DNA from: Prochlorococcus sp. AH-736-N03
GTDB lineage: Bacteria; Cyanobacteriota; Cyanobacteriia; PCC-6307; Cyanobiaceae
Direction: 5' to 3'
DNA: 50,677 bases
Assembly (NCBI GenBank): GCA_028140765.1
Contig: JAOIOX010000002.1
Coordinates: 1 to 50,677 of the forward strand
Under the pieces are notes generated by a model, which was not told the DNA's origin, ran no database searches, and saw only the letters and a program-made list of their open reading frames with translations. Positions 1-10,094 of the stretch are shown here, one piece after another. Both the position numbers and the translations under genes were made by a program. Every line of letters begins with the position of its first letter. Position 1 is the stretch's first letter.

Positions 1-192
1 TTCAATAGCAATAACAGGTACTTCATAATCATATTTTTTATATTTATCTTTATATAAATCGGCCCGATCAATATCAATTTCTTTAAGCTCCTCTAGATTA
101 GGGAATAACTCATTAAGATTTATTTTTGCCAGTTTGTTTTTTAATGAATCACAAAGGCAACATCCCTGCCTAACAAAAATAAATATTTTCAT
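1..192 (-). CDS. Glutaredoxin-like protein, C-terminus cut by window edge
   Basis: The reverse strand from 192 to 1 encodes 64 residues without a stop, starting at ATG (MKIFIFVRQGCCLCD). The CxxC pair near residues 11-14 and the later VPVIAIE stretch, which holds the cis-proline of thioredoxin folds, point to a glutaredoxin-like (DUF836-type) thiol protein. The 3' end lies outside the window. It ends just 4 bases before the yidD stop codon, so the two genes are probably co-transcribed with yidD first. Substrate unknown. Confidence 0.75.
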   Translation of the reverse strand, partial: MKIFIFVRQGCCLCDSLKNKLAKINLNELFPNLEELKEIDIDRADLYKDKYKKYDYEVPVIAIE

Positions 193-196
193 TCAT

Positions 197-433
197 TTAG
201 TCAGGCACAGGGTCACATCCACAGGGAGTTAAAGGATGACATCTGCTTAATCTTTTTAAGGTTAACCACCCTCCCTTCCAAGGACCATGTCTAGTAATTG
301 CCTCATATCCATAAGAGCTGCAACTTGGAATAAATCTGCATCTTGGTCCAAAAAAAGAAGAAAACCACTTTTGATAGAACGAAATCATAAAAAGAAGTAT
401 AGAAGTAATTGATTTATTAATAGTTTTGAACAC
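197..433 (-). CDS. yidD: YidD, membrane protein insertion efficiency factor
   Basis: 78 residues, the usual YidD length. The family core is plain: a short hydrophobic N-terminus followed by [17 protein letters not shown], then [19 protein letters not shown] and a C-terminal CGCDPVPD. YidD is a small peripheral inner-membrane protein that helps YidC-dependent insertion. It is usually next to rnpA and yidC; here it precedes a glutaredoxin-like gene and is divergent from rpsD. Confidence 0.95.
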   Translation of the reverse strand: MFKTINKSITSILLFMISFYQKWFSSFFGPRCRFIPSCSSYGYEAITRHGPWKGGWLTLKRLSRCHPLTPCGCDPVPD

Positions 434-528
434 TTTAATGATGTAAAATAATACTTCCAGTAGTAATTAGTTTAATTGAATTTAATCAATTATCCAATTT
501 ATTGCAATTTTCTATTTAATTTAAAATT

Positions 529-1137
529 ATGTCAAGATACCGCGGCCCCAGATTAAGGGTTACGCGTCGCTTGGGAGAACTACCAGGTCTCACCAGGAAA
601 GCTTCAAAGAAGTCTAATCCTCCAGGTCAGCACGGCCAAGCCCGTCGCAAGCGATCAGAATATGCAATTCGTCTAGAAGAAAAGCAGAAACTTAGGTTTA
701 ATTATGGAGTTTCTGAAAAACAACTAGTACGTTATGTGAAAAAAGCTAGAGCTCAAGAAGGATCTACAGGTACTAACCTACTAAGACTTTTAGAAAACAG
801 ACTTGATAATGTTTGTTTTAGATTGGGTTTTGGAGGTACCATTCCAGGCTCAAGACAATTAGTAAATCATGGCCATGTAACCGTTAATGGAAAGGTTCTT
901 GATATTGCTGGTTATCAATGCAAATCAGGCGACGTAATCGGAATTAAAGAAAATAAAGCAAGCAAAAAACTTGTAGAAGGTAATATAGAATTCCCTGGCT
1001 TAGCAAATGTCCCACCTCATCTTGATTTAGACAAGCCTAAATTAACGGGAAAAATAAATGGGAAATGCGATAGAGAGTGGGTGGCTCTTGAAATAAACGA
1101 ACTACTAGTTGTTGAATATTATTCAAGAAAAGTTTAA
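529..1137 (+). CDS. rpsD: 30S ribosomal protein S4
   Basis: 202 residues starting [20 protein letters not shown], the standard cyanobacterial and plastid S4 N-terminus. The S4 RNA-binding domain lies around residues 90-150 ([14 protein letters not shown], then [15 protein letters not shown]) and the protein ends [10 protein letters not shown]4 nucleates assembly of the small subunit body by binding 16S rRNA. It is a single-gene unit here, followed by a strong hairpin terminator, as is common in cyanobacteria where rpsD lies outside the main ribosomal operon. Confidence 0.99.
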   Translation: MSRYRGPRLRVTRRLGELPGLTRKASKKSNPPGQHGQARRKRSEYAIRLEEKQKLRFNYGVSEKQLVRYVKKARAQEGSTGTNLLRLLENRLDNVCFRLGFGGTIPGSRQLVNHGHVTVNGKVLDIAGYQCKSGDVIGIKENKASKKLVEGNIEFPGLANVPPHLDLDKPKLTGKINGKCDREWVALEINELLVVEYYSRKV

Positions 1138-1157
1138 TACTACTTTTCTTTGGATTA

Positions 1158-1200
1158 TTAAATCTCTCATTTTTTAAAAGAGAGATTTAATTTAATTCTT
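1158..1200 (+). terminator. Rho-independent terminator after rpsD
   Basis: An 11-base perfect stem TTAAATCTCTC (1158-1168) pairs with GAGAGATTTAA (1180-1190) around an AT-rich loop, followed by a T-rich tract. It begins 21 bases after the rpsD stop and separates rpsD from the sulfur amino-acid genes. Confidence 0.8.
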
Positions 1201-1213
1201 ATTTTTAAAAATA

Positions 1214-2377
1214 ATGGGAAATAAGGAAAATAATATAAAAAAGCCAGGTTTTAAGACCTTATCTATTCACCATGGGAAAACATTTGCCGAAGAAACTGGA
1301 TGCGTTATGCCTCCTATTTTTTCTACATCTACTTTCAAACATGGAAATAAAGATAATTTCGACTACACCAGATCAGGGAATCCAAACTTTAGAATTCTAG
1401 AAAACATCCTTAAATCAATAGAAGATTCTAAATACTGTACAGTTTTTGGATCTGGAATTAGCGCGGTAACTGCAATTTCATCAACACTGAAATCAGGTGA
1501 CAAGATACTCTGCGAGTCAAATCTCTATGGTTGTACAGTGAGGATGTTCGAAAAAGTTTTCAAGAAATTTGGACTAGAAGTTTTATACACTGATTTTACA
1601 AACGAAAATAATGTCAAAAATATTTCAAACTTCGAGCCAACCTTGATATGGCTAGAAAGTCCAACTAATCCACTTTTGAAGATACTCGATATTAAGGCGA
1701 TCTGTGATGAAGCGAATAAACTCGAAATACCAGTAGTTGTAGACAACACATTTTCTACAGCGCTTATTCAAAAACCATTGGACCTTGGTGCAACACTATC
1801 GGTTGTAAGCACCACAAAATTCATTAATGGACATAGTGACGCACTTGGCGGAGCAGTACTTACAAATAATGAGGAATGGAATAGTAAGATGCTTTTCTCT
1901 CAAAAAGCTCTCGGGCTTCAACCATCTCCTTTTGATAGTTGGCTCATTACAAGAGGAGTAAAAACTCTTCCTTTAAGAATCGAACAACAAACTAAAAGTG
2001 CAGAATTTATTTCTGAAGAATTAGGTAATCATAAAATTATTAGTAAAGTAATTTACCCTTTTTATCAAGAACATCCGCAATTTAATTTAGCAAAATCGCA
2101 AATGAAATCTGGAGGTTCAATGATCACCCTAAAATTAAATTTAAATAAAGAGGATACTTTTAAATTTTGCAAATCTCTCAAATATTTCTCTCTAGCAGAA
2201 AGCCTTGGAGGAGTTGAAAGTTTAATTTGTCACCCTGCAACGATGACTCATGCTTCTGTTGATGACAAAACAAAAAATCTACTAGGGATAGATGATGCTC
2301 TTGTCAGATTATCAATTGGATGTGAAGATACAAACGATTTAATCTCGGACATTTTATTTGCTTTAAATAAATTCTGA
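1214..2377 (+). CDS. metB: Cys/Met metabolism PLP enzyme (cystathionine gamma-synthase / homocysteine-forming type)
   Basis: 387 residues, normal for the Cys/Met PLP family. Visible motifs are FDYTRSGNPN (Y51 and R53 contact PLP of the neighbouring subunit), ESPTNPLLKI, VVDNTF with D177 pairing the pyridine nitrogen, and STTKFINGHSDALGG with K202 as the Schiff-base lysine. Family members condense an activated homoserine ester with cysteine or sulfide, or cleave cystathionine; sequence alone does not settle which. It sits 3 bases before a second family member and upstream of cysK, forming a sulfur amino-acid block. Confidence 0.8.
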   Translation: MGNKENNIKKPGFKTLSIHHGKTFAEETGCVMPPIFSTSTFKHGNKDNFDYTRSGNPNFRILENILKSIEDSKYCTVFGSGISAVTAISSTLKSGDKILCESNLYGCTVRMFEKVFKKFGLEVLYTDFTNENNVKNISNFEPTLIWLESPTNPLLKILDIKAICDEANKLEIPVVVDNTFSTALIQKPLDLGATLSVVSTTKFINGHSDALGGAVLTNNEEWNSKMLFSQKALGLQPSPFDSWLITRGVKTLPLRIEQQTKSAEFISEELGNHKIISKVIYPFYQEHPQFNLAKSQMKSGGSMITLKLNLNKEDTFKFCKSLKYFSLAESLGGVESLICHPATMTHASVDDKTKNLLGIDDALVRLSIGCEDTNDLISDILFALNKF

Positions 2378-2380
2378 AAA

Positions 2381-3850
2381 TTGAGAGATTTACTTAAAAA
2401 ACCTATATGGAAAAATTTAGAGTTAGGATATGCAATTCCTGATAGTATTCATGCTGTTTCTGTAGCATTACCAACTTGGAATGATGTAATAGATTACGAG
2501 GAAAAAGATCAAGAATGCATGAATTTATTGAAGTCCATTTACCCACGATTCGGGCTAAACCCCATAGTGAAAAGATTATGCGAAAAAGTAAAAAAACAAA
2601 ATTCCTACAACAATAAAAGTATCTGGCCATATCCGAATGAAAGAATAGCTTTTAAAGCTAAAAAATACATTGATAGAAATACTTCTGAACAATTCTCGTT
2701 AATAGAAAAAAGAAATAATTTAGCTTTCTTAATAACTGAAAAAGAAGGAAGTATTTATGCAAAATATTTTTGGCAACATACTGGTCTTGGTCTATCTTCA
2801 AGAGCTGCCGCTATAGAACTAGGTCTTGAAGATTGTCCTCCAAAATCTTACGTAAATGAATGTTCTCAAAGAATAAAAAATAGAATTTCTAAATCTACAA
2901 AAATTGACTCTAATGATATTCACTTAACTTCATCTGGAATGTCTGCATTGCATACATCATTAGAAATCATATATAAATTATTTCCAGCTAAACCAACACT
3001 CCAAGTTGGTTTTCCATATGTAGATGTACTTAAATTACCGATGAAAATCTTTCACGGAGCAAAGTTAATTACAGAAGAAAATTGCGCGGATATTGAATTA
3101 GAAATCAAAAGAATAAATCCATCAGCATTAATTATTGAACTTCCAAGTAATCCAATGCTCAAATGTGTAAACATTAAAAAAATTTCAAAAATTGCAAAAA
3201 AGCTAAATATTCCGTTAATTGTTGACGATACAATTGGTTCGAATTTAAATATAAATTCCATAGAACATGCAGATATAGTTTTTACTTCACTTACAAAAAT
3301 TTTTTCAGGTAGTGGTGATATTCTTGCCGGATCATTAATACTAAATCCAAAAAGCAAATGGATTGATCAGTTTAGAAATGCATTAAACGAGATTAATATT
3401 CCAATACTTTCCGATGGAGATATAGTTTATCTAGAGAAAGTTAGTAGAGATGTAAATCAAAGAGTGTTTGAACAAAACAAAGCATGTTTAGAATTAAAAA
3501 AAAGATTAGAAACTCATAGCGAGATTAAAAATATTTTCCATCCTGAAAATTGTCCAAATTTTAATTCTTTACTTACTTCTAATGGGGGATACGGCTGCTT
3601 ATTATCGTTTGAATTAAATGGAGGATTGAACAAAGCTAAAAAATTTTATGATTCTCTAAAAGTATCTAAAGGACCTAGTTTAGGTACAAAATTTACTCTA
3701 GTTTGTCCTTATGTTTTACTAGCTCATTATGACGAGTTGGATTGGGCTGAAAGTTTTGGTATACCCTCGCACCTTATTAGAGTATCAGTTGGATTAGAAG
3801 ACAAAGATCAATTATGGAAAACCTTTTCTGAAGCACTAAATAATTTCTAA
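2381..3850 (+). CDS. Cystathionine gamma-synthase-like PLP enzyme with N-terminal extension
   Basis: 489 residues, about 100 longer than its upstream neighbour, starting at TTG 3 bases after that gene's stop. The PLP core is intact: SSGMSALHT, ELPSNPMLK, IVDDT (D282) and SLTKIFSGSGD with K306. The extra N-terminus (IPDSIHAVSVALPTW, then YPRFGLNP) resembles the extension of fungal MET-7/STR2-type cystathionine gamma-synthases rather than E. coli MetB. The usual YTRxxNP motif is replaced by a divergent region near residues 128-141. The likely role is methionine-branch transsulfuration, possibly working with the upstream enzyme. Confidence 0.75.
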   Translation: MRDLLKKPIWKNLELGYAIPDSIHAVSVALPTWNDVIDYEEKDQECMNLLKSIYPRFGLNPIVKRLCEKVKKQNSYNNKSIWPYPNERIAFKAKKYIDRNTSEQFSLIEKRNNLAFLITEKEGSIYAKYFWQHTGLGLSSRAAAIELGLEDCPPKSYVNECSQRIKNRISKSTKIDSNDIHLTSSGMSALHTSLEIIYKLFPAKPTLQVGFPYVDVLKLPMKIFHGAKLITEENCADIELEIKRINPSALIIELPSNPMLKCVNIKKISKIAKKLNIPLIVDDTIGSNLNINSIEHADIVFTSLTKIFSGSGDILAGSLILNPKSKWIDQFRNALNEINIPILSDGDIVYLEKVSRDVNQRVFEQNKACLELKKRLETHSEIKNIFHPENCPNFNSLLTSNGGYGCLLSFELNGGLNKAKKFYDSLKVSKGPSLGTKFTLVCPYVLLAHYDELDWAESFGIPSHLIRVSVGLEDKDQLWKTFSEALNNF

Positions 3851-3934
3851 ATTCCTAGTATTTACCGTATAGAAACTTATATACTCTTTTTTTAAATAAT
3901 AGTTAGTATTAATATATATTTTCTCAATATATAA

Positions 3935-4921
3935 ATGGCAAAAATTTATGAGGACAACAGTTTTGCTATTGGAAACACTCCATTAGTAAAATTAAAATCA
4001 GTTACTAAAAACGCGAAAGCTACAGTACTTGCAAAAATTGAAGGTAGAAACCCCGCTTATAGTGTCAAATGTAGGATCGGCGCAAACATGATCTGGGATG
4101 CTGAGAAAAGTGGGAAACTTACAAAAGACAAAACTATTGTTGAGCCAACATCTGGAAATACAGGAATTGCTCTAGCTTTTACTGCTTCAGCAAGAGGTTA
4201 TAAACTTATCCTTACAATGCCAGAATCCATGTCAATTGAAAGAAGAAGGGTTATGGCAGTGTTGGGTGCTGAAATTGTTTTAACAGAGGCATCTAAAGGT
4301 ATGCCTGGAGCAATAGCTAAGGCTAAAGAAATTGCAGAAAGTAATCCTTCTCAATATTTCATGCCAGGTCAATTTGATAATCCAGCAAACCCTGAAATTC
4401 ATTTCAAAACTACTGGACCAGAAATCTGGGATGATTGCGATGGTGAAATTGATGTCCTAGTTGCAGGGGTTGGAACTGGCGGCACAATTACAGGAGTTTC
4501 AAGATACATTAAGCAAGAGAAGGGCAAGAATATTACTTCTGTAGCTGTAGAACCATCACACAGTCCTGTTATTACACAGACAATGAATGGAGAAGAGGTT
4601 AAATCCGGACCACATAAAATCCAAGGAATTGGAGCAGGATTTATTCCTAAGAACCTTGACTTATCAATTGTTGATAAGGTCGAACAAGTAACAAATGACG
4701 AATCAATTGAGATGGCTCTTAGGTTAGCTAAAGAGGAAGGTCTATTAGTAGGAATATCTTGTGGGGCTGCCGCTGCTGCTGCTGTTAGATTAGCTGAACA
4801 AGATGAATATGCTGGGAAGACAATTGTAGTTGTTCTACCTGATTTAGCAGAGAGATATTTATCATCAATTATGTTTACTGAAGTTCCAAGCGGAATCATT
4901 CAAGAACCAGTCAAAGCCTAA
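3935..4921 (+). CDS. cysK: Cysteine synthase (O-acetylserine sulfhydrylase)
   Basis: 328 residues. It converts O-acetylserine plus sulfide to cysteine. PLP lysine is K45 in [10 protein letters not shown], the substrate loop is TSGNTG (residues 72-77), the phosphate loop is [10 protein letters not shown], and [11 protein letters not shown] is near the C-terminus. Length and motifs are typical of the CysK/CysM core without extra domains. It stands 84 bases after the two cystathionine synthase-like genes. Its stop is only 2 bases from the convergent queA stop, with no obvious terminator between them. Confidence 0.95.
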   Translation: MAKIYEDNSFAIGNTPLVKLKSVTKNAKATVLAKIEGRNPAYSVKCRIGANMIWDAEKSGKLTKDKTIVEPTSGNTGIALAFTASARGYKLILTMPESMSIERRRVMAVLGAEIVLTEASKGMPGAIAKAKEIAESNPSQYFMPGQFDNPANPEIHFKTTGPEIWDDCDGEIDVLVAGVGTGGTITGVSRYIKQEKGKNITSVAVEPSHSPVITQTMNGEEVKSGPHKIQGIGAGFIPKNLDLSIVDKVEQVTNDESIEMALRLAKEEGLLVGISCGAAAAAAVRLAEQDEYAGKTIVVVLPDLAERYLSSIMFTEVPSGIIQEPVKA

Positions 4922-4923
4922 AT

Positions 4924-6048
4924 CTATTTTTTCTCCAGTAGTGAATCTGGTGAAATATACATAGCATCGCCATAAGAGAAGAATCTAAATTTTTCTTTTA
5001 TGGCTTTTTTATAGAGATCTAATAATCTTTCTCTACCAATCATTGCACTTACTAAAAGTAATAATGAACTTTTAGGGAGATGAAAATTAGTTAATAATCC
5101 ATCAACTACCTTAAATTTATAACCTGGCTTAATTACTAAATCTACGTATTTAGCTATGGGAATAAAGTCATTAATTTTGTGAGAATAACAACTTTCAAGA
5201 GCTCTTACGCTAGTTGTACCAATGGCAATTATTTTTCTATCTGTTTTCTTTATTCTTTTTATTTCCTCCACTACTTCCTTATTAACACTTACCCATTCTT
5301 TGTGAAGTTTTAAGTTACTTAAATCTTCTTGATCAATTGGTTTGAATGTTCCATAACCCACGTGCAAAGTTATCGGTAAGATTATTACGCCTTTTTTTTT
5401 TAGATTAGAAATAAGACTTTTGCTTAAGTGTAAACCAGCTGTTGGTGCAGCAACTGCCCCCGGATTTGTTGCATACTCAGTTTGATAACTTTTCTCATGA
5501 AAAGATTCTTCTTCGGAATTTTTTATATAAGGAGGAAGAGGGATTTCTCCATATTTATCAAGAAGTTCATTCATTGAAGTGAGACAAGTTATATTTTCCG
5601 GAAATTTAATAAATCTCCCTCCAGTTTCTTCATCAACTCCATCAACAATCAAATTAATATCTTGTGCTAATGGAGATTTTAATTTTAATTTTCTATTTAT
5701 TTTTAACTTTTTTGCTGGCTTTGCCAAACATAACCAAACACATTCATGGAATCTTTCTAAAACTAATAATTCGACTAATGTCTTATTTTCTAATTCAACC
5801 TTTAACCTAGCTTTCATAACTTTAGTATTATTTACAATCACAAGATCCCCTTCTCTAAATTCATCTAAAAGATTCTTAGTAAATTTATTAGTTAAACAGT
5901 CTTCTTCTAAAGAACTATTTCTAACTATCATCAATCTTGATTCATGCCTAATTGAAGAAGGTTTACTAGCAATTAATGAAGGATCAAGTAAATAATCATA
6001 AGCTTCAAGCTTATAATCTCTTTCTTCATTATTAATTTGAGAAATCAA
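4924..6048 (-). CDS. queA: S-adenosylmethionine:tRNA ribosyltransferase-isomerase
   Basis: 374 residues. QueA transfers the ribosyl part of SAM to preQ1-tRNA to give epoxyqueuosine at the wobble base. Family signatures seen are IVNNTKVMKARL in the first third, GAVAAPTAGLHLS in the middle, HVGYGTFKPI, and the C-terminal LLTNFHLPKSSLLLLVSAMIG. The start ATG is followed by a slightly longer N-terminus (MISQINNEERD) before the conserved YDYLLDPSLIA, so a later start is possible. It lies 6 bases downstream of pdhC on the same strand. Confidence 0.97.
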   Translation of the reverse strand: MISQINNEERDYKLEAYDYLLDPSLIASKPSSIRHESRLMIVRNSSLEEDCLTNKFTKNLLDEFREGDLVIVNNTKVMKARLKVELENKTLVELLVLERFHECVWLCLAKPAKKLKINRKLKLKSPLAQDINLIVDGVDEETGGRFIKFPENITCLTSMNELLDKYGEIPLPPYIKNSEEESFHEKSYQTEYATNPGAVAAPTAGLHLSKSLISNLKKKGVIILPITLHVGYGTFKPIDQEDLSNLKLHKEWVSVNKEVVEEIKRIKKTDRKIIAIGTTSVRALESCYSHKINDFIPIAKYVDLVIKPGYKFKVVDGLLTNFHLPKSSLLLLVSAMIGRERLLDLYKKAIKEKFRFFSYGDAMYISPDSLLEKK

Positions 6049-6054
6049 TTAAAT

Positions 6055-7422
6055 TTAGGAGACAAGGGTCTCTGGCTCATCTTCAATTAGGGAAGCCAAG
6101 TCTTTTAAGAATGAAGCTCCATCAGCTCCATAGATCACTCTATGATCAGCTGTTAGATTTACTTGCATTATTTTTTTAACAGATATTGAACCATCACTAT
6201 TAGCAACAACGGTTGGTTTCGATGATGCTATGGCTAAAATAGCACCGGTACCTGGAGGAAGAATTGCGTCAAATCTATCAACTCCAAACATCCCAAGGTT
6301 GGATAAAGTGAAGGTTCCCGTTGAGTATTCATCAGGTTCTAATTGTTTTGATCTTGATCTTTTTACGAGATCTTTCCATTCCCTAGACAATTCAAATAAA
6401 TCAGTATTGCATGGTTCTTTTAGAACTGGAGTTATTAGTCCACCATCTTCCATCGCAACAGCAACAGCAATATTTATATTTTCTGGATAAGAAATTCCAT
6501 TCTCTGAAAAACTTGAGTTAACTTGAGGATGTTTCTTTAGTGTCTTTGCAACTGCCTTTACTAGTAAAGCAGTCATAGTCACTCCGTTCTGTTTTACTTT
6601 TTTGTAGAAATTATCTAATTTATCTGTGTTAATGGAATAACCCACCCTAAAACATGGCACATCTAAACTAGATTCCATATTTTTATTTACCGCTTTCTGA
6701 AGAGTATTAAATTGAACTGTTTCCCCAGGATTGCCAAAACTATTTCCTGAAGTTTCTGGTTTACTTTCAACTCCCAAATTTGCACCAGGTATACTTGCAG
6801 GAGAACCACCTTCACCTATCCATGGTATAGAGACTGGTTGGCCATTAGCTTTTAAAATATCATCGGCTTGAATCCTTCCGTGAGGTCCGGATCCATTAAC
6901 CTTTGCTAAATCAACGCCCATTTGAGAGGCAAGTTTTTTAGCTCTTGGAGATGCAATCACCCTCGAAGAAACATTACTCGTAGCAGCATTTATTTGATCA
7001 CTATTAAAAGATGAGGCTGCCTTTTCACTCATTAATACGACTTCTTTTTCTTGTTTTTCAACAATTTCACTTTGAATCACAGGTTTTTCTTCAGTTTTGT
7101 TGCTTACCAATTCAAGTTGATCCGAACTAGAAACTTCGGGGTTATTTCCTTTATTTTGTTCTTGAACAGAAGCTATCTCATCCTCATTTTCTACAATAAG
7201 ACCAATAGTCTCTCCTACTGGTGCAGTGCTGCCAGCAGGCATTAAAACAGCCGCAAGATATCCATCTTGAAAAGATTCAACATCCATATCTGCCTTGTCA
7301 GATTCAACAACCAAGACAGATTCACCTCTTTCAACTTTATCTCCTGGATTTTTCAACCATTCCACAATCTTGCCCTCTGTCATAGTAGAACTCAAGGCAG
7401 GCATGAATATTTCGTGAGACAT
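6055..7422 (-). CDS. pdhC: Dihydrolipoamide acetyltransferase, E2 of pyruvate dehydrogenase
   Basis: 455 residues in the classic E2 layout. One lipoyl domain at about 1-78 has the lipoylated lysine K43 in VESDKADMDVES. A linker rich in E, K, S and V follows. The E3/E1-binding domain is near 158-195 (SPRAKKLASQMGVDLAKVNG), and a catalytic acyltransferase domain ends in TADHRVIYGADG with H427 and D434. It passes acetyl groups from E1 to CoA. lipB, whose product is needed to lipoylate K43, lies 2.7 kb upstream on the same strand. Confidence 0.95.
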   Translation of the reverse strand: MSHEIFMPALSSTMTEGKIVEWLKNPGDKVERGESVLVVESDKADMDVESFQDGYLAAVLMPAGSTAPVGETIGLIVENEDEIASVQEQNKGNNPEVSSSDQLELVSNKTEEKPVIQSEIVEKQEKEVVLMSEKAASSFNSDQINAATSNVSSRVIASPRAKKLASQMGVDLAKVNGSGPHGRIQADDILKANGQPVSIPWIGEGGSPASIPGANLGVESKPETSGNSFGNPGETVQFNTLQKAVNKNMESSLDVPCFRVGYSINTDKLDNFYKKVKQNGVTMTALLVKAVAKTLKKHPQVNSSFSENGISYPENINIAVAVAMEDGGLITPVLKEPCNTDLFELSREWKDLVKRSRSKQLEPDEYSTGTFTLSNLGMFGVDRFDAILPPGTGAILAIASSKPTVVANSDGSISVKKIMQVNLTADHRVIYGADGASFLKDLASLIEDEPETLVS

Positions 7423-7641
7423 AAGAAAATTGTTATTGCATAAGTTTCAAGGGATTTCTACCAAACTTCCTAAAGTTTTTATGGTTAAGAACCCTTTAAA
7501 CTCTTGTTTTTAATTATACGAAATCATGTTCATAGTGGGAACTCTTAAAACTTAAGAAAGTAATAATTTAGATCGATTAGAATTTAAAGCTTTTCGCAAT
7601 TAAGATTTACTTATATTTTTCAAAAATACTAAATCTTCTCT

Positions 7642-8085
7642 TTAATTATTATCTATAGATTGAATAACTCCATCTTTAACAGTAATCGATACTTGCATTT
7701 TTTTAATAAGATTGTCTCCCACAGTGACATCACAGAAACTATCCACTTGCCCTTGATCAACAATTTCGTCCATTTTTAATTCGCGAACTTGACTCTGTTG
7801 TTGAAGAAGATTTCTTTTTTGTTCTTCAATTTCATTTCGTTTTGCTGCGACTTGTTGTTGCACCTGACTAACCTGTTCTTGAACTCTTGGATCTAGGGGA
7901 TTAACCGACTGGGATCTAATATTATTTACTATTTGCTGCCCTTCCTGCTCAAGTTGAGATAATTGCTGGTCAATGTTTGAAATTGCTTTACTTAATTCTT
8001 TTTCAGCATCTTCCTTCCAAGTTGGAGTAACTACAGCTTTAATAGCTATTGAGCGCTTTATAGATATTGAGTTTTTTGTTTCCAT
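7642..8085 (-). CDS. YlqD-like coiled-coil protein
   Basis: 147 residues. The first 30 residues (NSISIKRSIAIKAVVTPTW) and the last 40 look beta-rich, and between them lies a long Gln/Glu-rich coiled coil at about 30-105. This matches the YlqD family found in Firmicutes and cyanobacteria. Function is unknown. No signal peptide or membrane segment is visible. It lies between fadD and pdhC on the same strand, with a spacer of about 220 bases before pdhC in which I see no gene. Confidence 0.75.
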   Translation of the reverse strand: METKNSISIKRSIAIKAVVTPTWKEDAEKELSKAISNIDQQLSQLEQEGQQIVNNIRSQSVNPLDPRVQEQVSQVQQQVAAKRNEIEEQKRNLLQQQSQVRELKMDEIVDQGQVDSFCDVTVGDNLIKKMQVSITVKDGVIQSIDNN

Positions 8086-8123
8086 AAAAAATTAAATTAC
8101 CTTTTCAATATAGATAGAACAAA

Positions 8124-10067
8124 TCAAATTTTCTTACTAAATTTGTTTTCATACATATTTTCTATTTGTAATGAATACTTTTTTTCTATTTCTTTTCTTT
8201 TTTGTTTAAGAGTTTGTGTTAATAACCCATTTTCTAGAGTAAAGGCATTAACAAAATAACAATCTAATATTTGTTCTTCTGATCTCGCTCCTAATCGACT
8301 TTTAAGCAAATTATTAATTTGTGATTTGAAAAATGTACCAATTTTCTGATTCAGATTTAATTTTGAAAGGTCTTCTTCCAAAAACTTGCTTTTAACCAAT
8401 TCGACATTAGGAACTACGAGAGCTGTTAAACATTTCTTATCTTGTCCTACTAATTGAATCTGATTAATAAATTCAGAACTAAGAATTTCAGTCTCTAGGG
8501 GATTCGGTTCTATATTTTCACCACTTGATAGCACTATTGTATCCTTGGCTCTTCCTGTTATAAAGAGAGAACCATTTGGTATTAGAAAACCTAAATCACC
8601 AGTATCAAACCAACCATCCTTGGATAAAACATCATTTGTAGCTATCTCATTATTAAGATAACCTTTCATTACTTGCGGTCCCCTAACAAGAATTTTCCCG
8701 ACTTCTCTGAACTTCAGAATCTTTTTTTTATCATCATTCACTATTTTGATTTCAGTAAATGAAAGAGGTTGCCCAGATGATCCTCTAACATTTAATTCTC
8801 TTCTCCTACAAGTTAATACTGGACTAGTTTCTGTAAGCCCATATCCCACCAAAACATCTACACCTAAAGATTCAAAAAAAAGATCTACATGTTCTGGCAA
8901 TGCACCTCCACCATTAATAGGAAATTTCAGTTTTTCTCCGCATAGTTGTCTAAGAATATTCGGCCATAAAAAAATAGTAGACAATTTATGTAAAGGGTAT
9001 CGGCTAATAACAGAACCCAGTAAAGGGATTTTTGATTTAAAAGTTATTTGATTTATATCTATATTTCTTATCTTTCTAAGACTTCTTTTAAAAACCGAAC
9101 TATTACTTATCAAAAACTTAATAAGTTTTTGCTTTTTGGAAGGCATTTTTTTCAAAGCCTGAAAAAAACCATCATGTATTGCTTCCCATAGTCTCGGTAC
9201 AGTAGCCATGACAACAGGTTTTATTTGTGTAATATCATCTTTAAGAAATTTTGGAATTGTATAGTATTGAGAACAACCGCATGAAAAAAAGAAGTATTCA
9301 GCACTTCTCTCATAAGAATGCCAGATAGGCAAAACGCTTAATACAGAGGTCCCTGGTTCTGGATCAGCGATATAGGCTAAATTGATTATTTGATGTAAAA
9401 AATTTGCATGAGTCAAAGGCACACCTTTAGGTTTTCCGGTCGTCCCAGAAGTGTAAAGAATAGTAGCGACGTCATCAATTTCTGGATTAAATTTTTCAAG
9501 ATTATTATTTTGTGAATTTTCTTTTTCTACTGAACTTAGGAATGTACTCCAACTTATTAAACTTTCAAATTGTTCATCTTCTAAATTGATTATAAATTTG
9601 AGTCTTTTTTTTAATTCTTCTTTGTTGTTTAACTTTAGCCAAATTTCCTTAGATTGAACTATTAGTCCTACTGAATTAGAGTGCCCAATAATATAGTCTA
9701 ATTCTACTGAAGGAGAATTAATACCTCTCACTGCATTTATAGCTCCTAAACGCATTAAGCCTTGATCTACTGCTAGCCATCTTGGAGAATTTTCAGATAT
9801 TACAGTAACTACATCCCCCTTTTTTAAACCATAATTTTCGAAAGAAAAAGAGACTTTTGTTATTAAATCAGCTAGCTCAGAATAAGAAAATTTTTCTTTA
9901 TATTTACCTCTTAAATCGCAAACAGCTAAAGTATCACCACATTTAATTTTTAATTTTTCCCAAATTTGATCTATATGATCAAGGTTCTTAATAAAATCTC
10001 TATTTTTGGCAAATGTATTTTTTTTAGAAAGAGGTTTGGCTGCAGGCCAATACGCTAAATCACCCAT
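8124..10067 (-). CDS. Long-chain acyl-CoA (or acyl-ACP) synthetase
   Basis: 647 residues of the ANL adenylate-forming superfamily. P-loop motif TILYTSGTTGKPKGVPLTH, A5 motif GYGLTETSPVL, A7 motif GWFDTGDLGF and hinge region ITGRAKDTIVLSSGENIEP are all present. These enzymes activate free fatty acids with ATP; the cyanobacterial homologues (Aas type) recycle fatty acids released from membrane lipids, and this is probably the single copy. It is 28 bases from lipB, another acyl-handling gene, on the same strand. Confidence 0.9.
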   Translation of the reverse strand: MGDLAYWPAAKPLSKKNTFAKNRDFIKNLDHIDQIWEKLKIKCGDTLAVCDLRGKYKEKFSYSELADLITKVSFSFENYGLKKGDVVTVISENSPRWLAVDQGLMRLGAINAVRGINSPSVELDYIIGHSNSVGLIVQSKEIWLKLNNKEELKKRLKFIINLEDEQFESLISWSTFLSSVEKENSQNNNLEKFNPEIDDVATILYTSGTTGKPKGVPLTHANFLHQIINLAYIADPEPGTSVLSVLPIWHSYERSAEYFFFSCGCSQYYTIPKFLKDDITQIKPVVMATVPRLWEAIHDGFFQALKKMPSKKQKLIKFLISNSSVFKRSLRKIRNIDINQITFKSKIPLLGSVISRYPLHKLSTIFLWPNILRQLCGEKLKFPINGGGALPEHVDLFFESLGVDVLVGYGLTETSPVLTCRRRELNVRGSSGQPLSFTEIKIVNDDKKKILKFREVGKILVRGPQVMKGYLNNEIATNDVLSKDGWFDTGDLGFLIPNGSLFITGRAKDTIVLSSGENIEPNPLETEILSSEFINQIQLVGQDKKCLTALVVPNVELVKSKFLEEDLSKLNLNQKIGTFFKSQINNLLKSRLGARSEEQILDCYFVNAFTLENGLLTQTLKQKRKEIEKKYSLQIENMYENKFSKKI

Positions 10068-10094
10068 ATTAAATTAATTTTGAAATTTTAATTT

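Noticed and set aside
4399-4899. 166-residue minus-strand ORF opposite cysK
   Set aside because: Shadow of cysK; the real gene carries all catalytic motifs.
5579-5995. 138-residue plus-strand ORF
   Set aside because: Lies wholly opposite queA, which has full family motifs; it is an antisense shadow.
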